Below are positions 13,714 through 23,600 of a stretch of 64,000 bases of DNA, piece after piece. Origin of the DNA: Rotaria sordida (Eukaryota > Rotifera > Eurotatoria > Philodinida > Philodinidae). Where the stretch lies: assembly GCA_905250125.1 (NCBI GenBank), contig CAJNOL010000702.1, positions 46,004 through 110,003 of the forward strand, read 5' to 3'. How positions within the stretch are numbered: position 1 is the stretch's first letter; each line of letters begins with the position of its first letter. The notes beneath the pieces are model-generated. The model saw only the letters and a list, made by a program, of their open reading frames with translations. It had not been told where the DNA came from and made no database searches. Made by a program: the position numbers and the translations under genes.

Positions 13714-15801
13714 ATGACGACTACTCGATCTACTCGACGAAACCATGTTCATGTTCGGGTTGGTCTGCGAAAATCTCTTAAACGACGATCTAAGAAAGTG
13801 AAAAATAGAATACACAGTAATAAATTTAAACGTATCACTTCATCATTAATTATAAGTGATCTATTAAATCAAAATTCTTCTTTTGCTCATGTTTCTTTCG
13901 TTCGAAAATCAACAATATCAGGACGGAAAACTGTGAAAAATAAAAGTAAGACAAGACAAAATTTTCCTCGGACTGATGATATTACTGATCAACAACAAAT
14001 ATATCAAAGTGAAAGTCAACATGATCATATTCAATCATTAAATCATATACAAAGAAGAAATTCAAAACATAGTTATCAAGTTCTTCATAATCCAGAACAA
14101 CTCAACAGTATCAAACTCAATGATTATAATGATCAACATTTAAATACATTGGAATCATCTTCTCATCCAGTTCCTGAGATTAATTCAACTATAGATAAGA
14201 TAGTTCTTCAAAATCCTTATATATTATTATCCAATCATATACATGGTTTTATTCCGTCATCATCGTATCAATTAAATAGAAAAGTTTGTAATTTTCATTT
14301 AAATATATTTTCTTTTCAGTTCAATTTCGTATATTACTGTTTAGAATGTTGATCTATTGCATAGTACAACAGCAAATTTGTCACCATCATTGACTGATAT
14401 AGCATTTTCGACAATAATAAGATCTAAGAAAAAATCATTAGTACATCCGAATAATGAACAAAGAGATCAGTCATTATCGAATAAGTATTTCTATGAAACA
14501 TAATCTAACTATTTCATATATTTATCTCAACAGGAAAAAGAAACGATATTGTTCTCCATCTATTCTTGCACTAGCTTGTATTTTATCAGCTTTTCTTATT
14601 GGAGGTATTATCGCAGCCATTATAATTCCAATTACTATGAATAAAAGTAATTGTCTAATTAACAAGAGAACCTATCCAGATGTCAAATAACTTTTCAACC
14701 GAGAATGAATACTTATGCGTAATAGAACTATTTAGAATGATTTGGTTTTCCTAGCTTTCACATTCTCAACATATCGAAGATTTATGGGATTCTTCAACAC
14801 GAATCTGTAGTCTCCCTCAGGTCACATGATAAATTGACTTTCGACTTCAAACTCTAACCTCATTAAGAACTTTGTTCGTGCAAAGTTTGAAGTCGAATAG
14901 TCGATTTTTCACGTGACCTAAGGGAGATCAGCAGCTGTTTATCGAAAAATCCAGTAGAATTTCGATATCTCAAGAACGAAGATTCGAAAAACCAAGTCAT
15001 TGTAGACTTTTCTATCACTCACGAGTACTCATCAAATGAATATCATATCAATCGAAAAGTTATTTGACACCTGAAGAAGTTCCATTGTAAGATTTTGATC
15101 AAGTTATACGTATGAAAATACTTTTAGATTCATCAACGACAACAATTGCAACTACCGGTACGATTTTCTTTTTTTGATATTTGTATTCTTAATTGAGTCT
15201 TTATTAAAGTTGTTTCATCAACGACAACAACTACAACTACCGGTACGATTTTCTTTTTTATATTTGTATTCTTAATTGTATCTTTATTAAAGTTTCAACA
15301 ACTACTAGCTTAGCTCCTGTGTGTAATACAAGTAGTTATACAACATGTTCGACAGTTCTATTTCATAACATAAGTATCTTGGTTCCACCATTAGAATGGA
15401 TACTTGTCTCATGTTGTTATGCGGCACCAACAGTAAATCAATCTACAATTGAAATAGCTGTTCAAGATGATAGTGGTGGACATTGGGGTTTAGACAATGT
15501 AAGTGCAATACAAGGTAATGGAGAACTTATTTCAAATGGTGGTTTTGAAAACAATTTGATAAATTGGACATTGACTGTTTATTCTAATGCTACATCAACA
15601 ACAACAGTTGTTTTTTCGTCAGGAAATGAATTTTCAGGTAGTGCATATCTATTTGGATCATCAATGAATGCACCTGCTTATGTCAAACAAACATTTTCTA
15701 TTATTCCAGGACAAAGTATTCTTATTAGTTTCTGGTGGAAATATTATCCTTTACTTGGTGGAGGATTTGGAACAAGTGAATTGATTGTAACTCTTATATA
15801 A
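13714..15801 (+). CDS. Type II single-pass membrane protein with Ser/Thr stalk and glycosylated ectodomain (paralogue 2)
   Basis: Six exons: 13714-14283, 14345-14484, 14534-14646, 15128-15157, 15210-15242 and 15293-15801 (464 residues). The start is the ATG at 13714, since the upstream open frame has no ATG. The first two exons encode a basic then Gln/Asn/His-rich cytoplasmic part of about 235 residues. Exon 3 holds a KKKKRY stop-transfer signal followed by a transmembrane helix (SILALACILSAFLIGGIIAA). Two 30/33 nt microexons encode repeated S-S-T-T-T linkers. The last exon encodes a Cys-rich ectodomain with GHWGLDNVSAIQGNGELIS and GGFENNLINW, resembling a carbohydrate-binding jelly roll, and several sequons. 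Exon layout parallels the gene at 4731-6265. Intron 3 is occupied by a foldback element. The junction of exons 1 and 2 uses a weak GTTTGT donor. Function unknown. Confidence 0.7.
14677..15073. mobile_element. Foldback (MITE-like) element in intron
   Basis: Nearly the whole 397 nt folds on itself. The left end CAGATGTCAAATAACTTTTC matches the reverse complement of the right end, CAGGTGTCAAATAACTTTTC. An inner pair of arms (about 14808-14860 and 14880-14935) contains GGTCACATGA / TCACGTGACC and TTTGAAGTCGAA. No coding frame is present. It lies wholly in an intron of the membrane-protein gene. Confidence 0.75.
15128..15292 (+). repeat. Tandem duplication of a microexon plus its intron (about 84 nt unit)
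   Basis: Exons 15128-15157 and 15210-15242 share TCATCAACGACAACAA and the donor CCGGTACGATTTTC. The following introns share TTTGTATTCTTAATTG and TCTTTATTAAAG. The repeat therefore copies a coding microexon with its splice sites, and both copies are phase 1-1, so the frame survives. Confidence 0.8.
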
Positions 15802-15995
15802 TATTCTTATTAATTCTCTTTCTTAAATAATCTACAATTGAAATAAATAAATTAACTGTTATATTTTCTTTAATGATATTATTCTTAACAAAGAGCCAGA
15901 TTTGATCAAATTCTAAAATGTATTTTATTATGTATTTTATAAATTTAGTAAATCTTTTCTTCTTCCCTTCCCCGCCTCAAAAAAACCATTTCATT

Positions 15996-16601
15996 TTATT
16001 TCACGTCTTTTGAACGTCGTTTTAAATTTGTTTCAATATCTTGAATGATTTTTTCTTGAATTTTTTCAAATGATTCTTTTGTTGTATCGACCAGTTCCAA
16101 TTTTATATTTTTATTTTGTTCAAATGCTTCTTTCTTTGCTTTAATATAAGCATTCCAAACATGTCCTTCAAAATAACCTTCTGGATCAGGTGGATCATAA
16201 TTTCGTTCGTATCGTCGTTTACGACATTCTTCATATGGTAAATCAAAAAAATAAGCTAAATCATATTGATAATCATCTTTTGATGGCGATACTATGTTAA
16301 ATATAAGAAAACCTTCAATTAATAAAAGATCACATTTCAAACGAATAGATTGAAAATCTCTAATAAATCGATCTATATCAATTGCATTTAAACAATCCCA
16401 ATCGTTATGATGATATTTATCCAGATATATATGATGTGGATCATTATTTGGACGAAAATAATCATCAATATGTAATGTTTTCACAACAAGATTGTATTTA
16501 TTAGAAGAAAATAGACGCTCAAGATATCGACACATTGTTGTTTTACCACCATTAGTCACACCACCAAGACCAACAACGAAAGCAGTTCGTGAAGAAGACA
16601 T
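15996..16601 (-). CDS. NMRK: Nicotinamide riboside kinase
   Basis: A single exon of 201 residues, close to the roughly 199 residues of human NMRK1. It phosphorylates nicotinamide riboside to NMN in NAD+ salvage, in the cytosol. The P-loop GGVTNGGKTT (about 13-22) matches the family GVTNSGKTT. HIDDYFRP (44-51) carries the catalytic Asp region, and LLLIEGFLIFN is the Walker B-like segment. The lid region PYEECRKRRYERNYDPPD then GYFEGHVW is almost family consensus. A splice acceptor (TTGTAG) lies 9 nt before the ATG. It converges with the 13714-15801 gene and diverges from the membrane protein at 16907, with a 305 nt spacer. Confidence 0.93.
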   Translation of the reverse strand: MSSSRTAFVVGLGGVTNGGKTTMCRYLERLFSSNKYNLVVKTLHIDDYFRPNNDPHHIYLDKYHHNDWDCLNAIDIDRFIRDFQSIRLKCDLLLIEGFLIFNIVSPSKDDYQYDLAYFFDLPYEECRKRRYERNYDPPDPEGYFEGHVWNAYIKAKKEAFEQNKNIKLELVDTTKESFEKIQEKIIQDIETNLKRRSKDVK

Positions 16602-16618
16602 GCAATTATACTACAATG

Positions 16619-16649
<31 letters not shown>

Positions 16650-16906
16650 GTTTTATTTTTACTTATTATATAAATAAAAGATTAGAAAAATAAATTACAT
16701 GAGATAATCATTAAGTGATCTGATTTTTCTTTCATAAATATTTTTGTAATAAAATATGATATAAATATAAAACAATAAAATTAATGTCAAGAGTTCTATT
16801 ATGAAATTATCCTATCCTCGATTATTATTAATCGTAAAAAAAAATCATAAAAGAGAAAAAGTATTTAAATGATCATCTATCAGAACAAACAAAAAAACCA
16901 TTTGAA
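16602..16906. other. Divergent spacer between NMRK and an orphan membrane gene
   Basis: AT-rich spacer with a TA microsatellite at about 16622-16650, next to the acceptor (AG at 16611-16612, minus strand) of the kinase gene. It must hold both promoters; no recognisable element is visible. Confidence 0.5.
16611..16625 (-). promoter_or_regulatory. Candidate trans-splice acceptor upstream of NMRK
   Basis: Read on the minus strand, a TATTCATTGTAG acceptor precedes a 9 nt leader and the ATG at 16601. Confidence 0.5.
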
Positions 16907-17422
16907 ATGCATCGATTTCATCGTACTGAACTACGTCTTCTCTTAACTTGTTTTTATATCTATCTCAATTGTCATACTATTCTATATGTTAAACAAGTTA
17001 TTTTTCATAATTCATTATTATCATCACCTTTTACACATCCTTATACATATATTCATATTCGAACTATTGTTGGTAGTACTGTTGGATTAGTTTATCGTTG
17101 TCTTCTTCTCTATGCACTATGGCGTAAAATGCCTGATCTACTTTTAATTTCAATTATTTTTTTAACAGCTCTCATGTGTCTTCGCATTTTTTTTGATATT
17201 TATGGTTATTTATCAGGTTATATTAAACAATCATTATATTATCCTTTTAATTCTTTGGATAAAAAATCTATGACAGAAGAAATTATTGATTTAATATTTT
17301 CATTAATACAAAATTCATTTGGATTAGTATTAAGTATTTATATGTTTAAAGATATAATTAATAATAGTCGAACAAGAAGAATAATCAAAGAATTAAATTA
17401 TCCACCAGTTCAATCGGAATAA
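16907..17422 (+). CDS. Orphan multipass membrane protein
   Basis: A single-exon frame of 171 residues with native codon use. Predicted membrane segments lie at about residues 10-30, 52-72 (VGSTVGLVYRCLLLYALW), 78-100 (LLLISIIFLTALMCLRIFF) and 126-146 (IIDLIFSLIQNSFGLVLSIY). The C-terminus is charged. I recognise no family. Four predicted spans with short loops could suit a small tetraspan or DUF-type protein, but nothing confirms this. It converges with SMIM12 about 100 nt downstream. Confidence 0.6.
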   Translation: MHRFHRTELRLLLTCFYIYLNCHTILYVKQVIFHNSLLSSPFTHPYTYIHIRTIVGSTVGLVYRCLLLYALWRKMPDLLLISIIFLTALMCLRIFFDIYGYLSGYIKQSLYYPFNSLDKKSMTEEIIDLIFSLIQNSFGLVLSIYMFKDIINNSRTRRIIKELNYPPVQSE

Positions 17423-17518
17423 GATTAAATCAAAGAAGACAAATAGATCATACTATTATTCTTGTTTTTTTGTTAGATTTTTATATTAATATATAAAATT
17501 ACTAAATATCAATAAAAT

Positions 17519-17851
17519 CTAACGAAATTTTTTTAAATCATCAGGATTATTTCTTTCAAAAATAGTTTTTGGTACAACAGTATCCATTTTATAAGGAGAA
17601 GCTGTTATTTGTTGTTGATTTTGTCGTTCTACTCGTTCATCTATAATTGTTTTTTCATGAGGAACTGGTGTATATGGTATACCACGAATACGTCGTTCAA
17701 TTACATATCCAAGACTACCAAGAACTATAAGAAAAAATAAATAAATAATAATAAAATACAAAATAATAATAAACAAAATACTTATGGCAACTGGCAAAGT
17801 AATGATAGTTGCATAACGACCAACAATGGGAATTATTATATTCCAAACCAT
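17519..17851 (-). CDS. SMIM12: Small integral membrane protein 12 homologue
   Basis: Two exons on the minus strand, 17782-17851 and 17519-17724, separated by a 57 nt intron (17725-17781) that is an exact multiple of three without stops, so it also reads through. Splicing gives 91 residues, matching the family length of about 92. Conserved features are Y-A-T-I-I-T-L-P-V-A near residue 13, LGSLGYVIERRIRG with one membrane span followed by basic residues, the Glu/Arg-rich EKTIIDERVERQ and a C-terminal F-E-R-N-N-P. Function in animals is unknown. A TTCTAG acceptor lies 7 nt before the ATG. Confidence 0.85.
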   Translation of the reverse strand: MVWNIIIPIVGRYATIITLPVAISILFIIILYFIIIYLFFLIVLGSLGYVIERRIRGIPYTPVPHEKTIIDERVERQNQQQITASPYKMDTVVPKTIFERNNPDDLKKFR

Positions 17852-17858
17852 ATTTCAT

Positions 17859-17875
17859 CTAGAAATAAAATATAT
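17859..17875 (-). promoter_or_regulatory. Candidate trans-splice acceptor upstream of SMIM12
   Basis: On the minus strand, ATTTTATTTCTAG precedes a 7 nt leader and the ATG at 17851. Confidence 0.5.
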
Positions 17876-18336
17876 GATTCAAATCAAATTCAATCTTGTA
17901 TTTTTTGCATTCTTTTTTTTTTTGTAAAATTAAATTTTGAGTTCTATTCATTTGTTATAAGTTGAATTTTTATGATTAAATTCAACTTATTTTTATATTT
18001 TAAACTAATTTTTCAATAATTTGTTTTAATTATTATATAAACTGTGTTTTCATTTCAATTGATAATATGTTATAATTAACTAATCATAACAATGTTAAAC
18101 CGTTTACTTGTTGAATTTTGTGGTTATTTGCTTGTTTGTATGAATATTTTCAAAGTATCTATGAAAAATTATCTGATCATAGCACAATACTTATTATATA
18201 AAAACAAACATCAATATAATTCATGTTCTTGACTCAATGTAATATCTTGTAATGGTTAAGTAAACTATCATACCGAAAATAGAAGAATACAAAGAATAAC
18301 ATTTGTGAAGTTGACAACACTTTCTAATGAAATGTA

Positions 18337-19023
18337 CAGTGAGTCCCAAAATGATTCAACAAGGTGTAATTTGGATTTTTTTTTCGTAGCCTTAAGTGCT
18401 AGAAAGAATCCAAATAGTGATTTGAATAGAGAATATTGTTGCCAATAAGAATTCGAGAAAATGATAACCGTCATGAATTTTCTCAAAATAGGGTTTCTGT
18501 AAGACCAACACCATGGTTTTTCAACAGTTAAAAACCGTAAGAGAAAGCCTATTGTAACAGTCTAGAATTATAGAGCAGCCAATTCTCTACAAAGTGAGAC
18601 GTCTCCGAGCTTTGTACAACTTTTCCTTCAAAGGTTAGAAGCGTCACAAAAATTAAAAAAAAATGAAATTTATGAGAAAATCGACTAAAAAAACGCATTT
18701 TTTAAAATTTTTGTGACGCTTCTAACTTTTGAAGGGAAGGTCGTAGAAAGCTCAAAGACGTCTCATTTTGTAGAGAATTGGCTGCTCTATAATTTTAGAC
18801 TGTTACAACAGACTTTCTCTTACGGCTTTTGAATGTTGAAAAATCATGGGTTCGGTTTTCCAGAAATTCTATTATGAGAAAATTCATGACAGTTATCATT
18901 TTCTTGAATTCTTGTTGGCAACAATAATCTCTATTCAAATCACTATTTGGATTCTTTCTAGCACTTAAGGCTAGGAAAACAAAATCCAAATTACGCCTTG
19001 TTAAGTAATTTTGGGACACACTG
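18337..19023. mobile_element. Tc1/mariner-type foldback MITE with TA duplication
   Basis: A 687 nt element whose two halves are inverted copies over almost their full length. Ends are CAGTGAGTCCCAAAATGATT and, reversed, CAGTGTGTCCCAAAATTACT, flanked by TA at 18335-18336 and 19024-19025. The inner arms share GAATCCAAATAGTGATTTGA and AATTCTCTACAAARTGAGAC. There is no transposase; the open frames inside are palindromic artefacts. Tc1/mariner affiliation follows from the TA duplication and end sequence. The flanks (17876-18334 and 19026-19376) hold no gene. Confidence 0.88.
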
Positions 19024-19376
19024 TATATCAGTAATCAACAATGTTTGTGAAGATTTTTCATAGAAAATGATTTGTTTTTTGTTTTTAGTAAATATGAAAT
19101 TCAAATGAATATATTATTTCTTTTTATCGTCTTAGACATCATTCGAATTTTTTTTATTTTTGAAAAATCGAATAATAATAAGACTTACTTTTATGAATTT
19201 CAATGTAGGTTTTTTTTGTATTCATGTTAGATATATAAATATCATATAAAATAAAATAAAAAATAATAACAAAGAAAAAAAATTTCTTTTTTTTGTTATC
19301 GATATTAATCTAAAAATACAAACGATTTGTTTATCTGATCATCGTATGACTAGAAAAAACAACAATAAAAATAAAA

Positions 19377-20400
19377 TCACTGTAACAAATACATTGAATC
19401 CTTATTTTTATAGTTAAAATTAACTGCAAATAACCATGGTAATGGACAATGATTACTATTAATACAAATAAGATGTATATTTAATGTTCTTTCATTTTTG
19501 ATTTCAATTGTTTTTTGATTACAATCGATAATTATTTTTAAAATATCACCTTGTCGAATATCTCGACCATCATAATTATGTGTAGTTGATATTTGTCTAT
19601 CATATATTATAGATTGTCGACCTATATGCCAACCAAATGATGATCGATTTAAATAATTTCGATCTTCTGTATTTTCTAATCTAATACCTTCAGAAATAAT
19701 ACCAACAAATGCCCATGATGATGGATAATTAAATGTATCAATTGAAAGTCGAAGACAATGTACACCAGTCATATATGGATATTGACTAGCAAATGAAATA
19801 CGTCCTAAAATATTTATTTCATTAGGAGGTGATGTTAAAGGACCATCACCAATTATTTCATCTAATGTTTCATCAGATAATAATTCATATTGATCAATAA
19901 TAGGTGACTAAAAAAAATAAAAGAAAATATAATTGAAATAATCAATACAAAAACTAATCAATTAATACTTGTTTTTCAATATTAGATGATGTAGTTAATA
20001 ATTGTGTAAGTGAAACATTGCGTAGTTCATTGATAAGTATTGTTGATGGTGATGTTTGATTTATTGGCGTTGGTGGTGCAATTAAAGGACGACGAGCTTC
20101 ATCTGCTTGTTTTCGAATTTTATCAATAGCTTTACGTTCCCATTCAGCTATTTTATCTAAATGAATATGACGATTATATCTTTCACTTAATGGTTGTTCT
20201 TGTTTTAATTGATGACGATGAATAATACTATGTCGACTACAAAATATTTGATGACATTCTATAAATATATGATCATTGATCATATATTAAAAAGAAAATT
20301 TCAAAATCAAACCTTGACAAATAAACCAACCATCATTGTTGTTATTATGATTTTGTTCACATTGAATACATTGTTCTGGTTTATTTGCTATTGAATACAT
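19377..20400 (-). CDS. B-box-type zinc finger protein with SPRY-like C-terminus
   Basis: Three minus-strand exons, 20313-20400, 19969-20258 and 19377-19907, give 302 residues. The N-terminal C-I-Q-C-E-Q-N-H then W-F-I-C-Q-E-C-H-Q-I-F-C-S-R-H then H-R-H spacing (about residues 11-48) is a B-box-like zinc site, truncated relative to a classical RING/B-box protein. A Lys/Arg/Glu-rich helix (about 60-85) may coil. Residues about 150-302 resemble a SPRY/B30.2 sandwich: 'WAFVGIISE', 'SFGWH', 'GDILKIIIDCNQKTIEIKNE' and 'LPWLFAVNF'. It may be a TRIM-like adaptor without a RING; that role is inference. An acceptor (TTTTAG) lies 7 nt before the ATG. It sits tail-to-head with the RBR gene upstream. Confidence 0.65.
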
Positions 20401-20407
20401 TTCTTAT

Positions 20408-20420
20408 CTAAAATAAGATG
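20408..20420 (-). promoter_or_regulatory. Candidate trans-splice acceptor upstream of B-box gene
   Basis: On the minus strand, CTTATTTTAG precedes a 7 nt leader and the ATG at 20400. Confidence 0.5.
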
Positions 20421-20670
20421 AAAAAAAGTTTTCATCTTTAAATCATGATTAATAAATAAAAAACATCTTTTAGCTTTGTATATAACTAATTTTGTTGGAA
20501 ATTTTAAAATAAAGCTTTTTTAAAAAAAGAGTATAGCTAAAAAAAAATAAGTTAAACAGACTAAAAAAATTTTTTTCTCAAAAAAAAAATATATATATAT
20601 ATATCACAAAACTTTCATCTTGAATAAGGAAAGAAATAAATCAATAAAAATTTATATATATATTCATTGA

Positions 20671-23600
20671 TCAATCCCAACCACCTCGTACATAATTCGG
20701 ATCATATTTAATTCCATTTCGTTCTAATAAAGCTTTAAATTTTTTTGGATTACGTGCTTCTAATTCTTGTTGATATCGAAGTTCACCTACACAAAAAAAA
20801 AACAAATTAAATTAATGATCTCTCTCCCTCTCTTTTTTTGTTTTTACCGGGTTCCCAAAGTGTTCCATTCACTCGAGCACGTTGTTTTAAATCTTTACCA
20901 TTATGTCCTTGTTCTCTAGTTCTCCAATTCCACCATATTCCACATTTAGCACATTCAATTATATTACATACACCTTTTTCTTTTAAAGTTAAATGACGAC
21001 ATGTTGGACATTCACGTAGTTGTCCTGATTTAATCATTTTTTTAAAAGCTATTTAATAGAAATATTGTTCAATATTATAATATAAAAATAAAAACTAAAT
21101 ACATACCAAGATCAAGATCACCATCAGTACCTTTTTCAATTGTTTGTTTTTCATTACATATAGGACATGTAACTTGTTGTTTTTTTGGTGGACCCATTTG
21201 AAGAAAACCACCTTTTTCACATTTAACACATGTTATAAAATTTTCATTACGACATAATTTTTTTAACATATATGTTGTAAGAAATAATAATAGTTCAGAA
21301 TATGTTAAATTACCATCGTCAATTATATTTTCTACGTGACATGGAACAGAACATGATTCAGCTGGACATGGAATCCATGGAAGAATATCTCCATCACGAA
21401 TACGTACAGATAAATATCGATTAAAATCATCAGTACAAACTACACAATGACCGCAAGCCTATAAATTTAGAGAAAAGAAAAATCTTTTTTCTTGCTATAG
21501 AAAATAATATATATTTAATAAAATTTTTCGAAAATGTATAACAACAAAAACATATCGATCTATTTATTATCTCGCAACATTTTAGAATTGACTTAGCATG
21601 AAATAAATATATCGGAGATCACAGATAGGATTATTCATTGAATATAAGTTTTATACTGTAGTATAGATTATCATACGAGTGAAACAAAACAAAATGCTAT
21701 TTATATAAACAGTAAATTTATTTAGTACTGACATTTTATGTATTAGAAAATTTATTATAAAAATAAATTCTCTGTTTTATTTAGAACATAATACGTGATA
21801 GAAACCCACTTTGAAGGTTTCCTCCTCTAATTTAATACATATTTATATAAATTAATAATTCGATTCCGACCAATTCTAAGAATTGGAATCGATCCATCCC
21901 TAGTACTGACCGTTCAAGTACAAGCATGAGTATGTATTCGTACGTGCCCCGCTCTGATAATGATTATTATTAATTTTTATTGTATTAGATATTGATGTTT
22001 TGCTTAAAAGGATGACGTATTTTTTTTTTGCTATCTCATGAATCCTTGTTAAATAAAATATTGGTTTTTTTTTTCAACACCATATTAAATTATTCGATGA
22101 ATGTTCGATCTATTTCGAATGAAATCGAAAAATTCTACATTTTGAAGTAGAAAATATTTTGTATTCATTAAAATAAGCTTGAATATTAGAAAATAAATAT
22201 TGAAGATATTTAATTTTTCTTTAGCTTATTCAACAACTGTTTTATTCAGTGTGGGCGCCTTTCCGAAAATCGGATTGGCCATCTCGAAGTTTGTGATTAT
22301 TTCACCATGTACTCTGTGTCTATGCTTCCAAAAATAGGTTTTCGCTCTCTGGGAGTTTTAAATCGTCCGTTCAGAAGTGAAAATCTGAATAAAATGCTGT
22401 TGTTCAATACATATGTCACAGGCAAAATTGCTTTTTTTGGTGCTTCTATCAAATTCAATTTGGACTAGGCAGAATTCGTTCTCTGTTCACGTGATTATTT
22501 CATATCATCTAACTATCAATTTCTTTCATTTTTATAAACAAAATTCATTGAGTATTAAATAGCTTTTGATATTTTCTTTTGCAATATCAATCATGACATT
22601 ACAACGAGCGACTTATTCTCATTCTATTATTAATGATTTTGCACATGAAAAATTTTATGAAATTGCTAAAAAACATATTGATGCACTAAATCCTAAATTT
22701 CGTAATAAAGCTGTTATCGCCCGTGTTCAAAGCAAAAAAATATAATCAGTGTACTTCAGAACAATCTATCTACTGTAAAGATTTCCGATTGTTTTTCTCG
22801 ATGATGTAAACAAACGTTCACGCTTTGTCTTATTGCTGTTCATCAACTTTTATGTGATTTTAAAGAAGTTAAGCCTGTTCTTTTATACGACGACATGTAC
22901 GATGTTTATCAGACAATCCACAGCATGTCATAGAAAATCTCCTCTCTTTTAGACAGTCACCTCATCTCAATCCATTTTCATCACTTGCTAGAGAAACATT
23001 CGATCCTTTTAGACAATCACTCCACGTCATTCTATTTTCATCAAAACAGGCCATTCAGATACTGTAGATAAAAAATTACTCATAAATAAAATTCAACCAA
23101 TCATCAATGTCCCAATGTCTCCATCATTGAAAAAAAATCAATACAAATTCATTGTGGAAAAAACATATTTACTCATAACTACAATTTAACCAATCATCAA
23201 TGTTCCCATATCTTCATCATCGAAAAATAAAATACAAATTCTTTATGAAAATAATAGGTTTACTCATATATAAAATTTCACCAATCATCAATGTCCCCAT
23301 GTTCCCATCATCAAAAAAATTACTAATTTATTATGACATGAAAAAATACTGAGCGTCTTATATCTTTGCCATTCAATAAACTAAGAAAAAGTTTAAATTT
23401 TGAATAAACAAATGAATTTATATCTTTTTTTTACAAAATCAAAAATAGCAATATCAATCTCAACTAGATTCCAAACTTACCTCCCACAACTATATTCAAA
23501 CAAACTCAAAATGATATTTTGATTTGATACTGAAGTAATTACAAAAGATGATAAAGAATGCCGAAGCCTCTGTGTCAATTTTTTCTTTAATCTCAATTAT

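Noticed and set aside
18268..19019. Two minus-strand frames with near-identical internal peptide
   Set aside because: They are the two arms of the 18.3 kb palindrome, read on one strand, not a gene family.
22941..23345. Possible CRISPR array
   Set aside because: Units are long, diverged and directly tandem without unique spacers, and the genome is eukaryotic.
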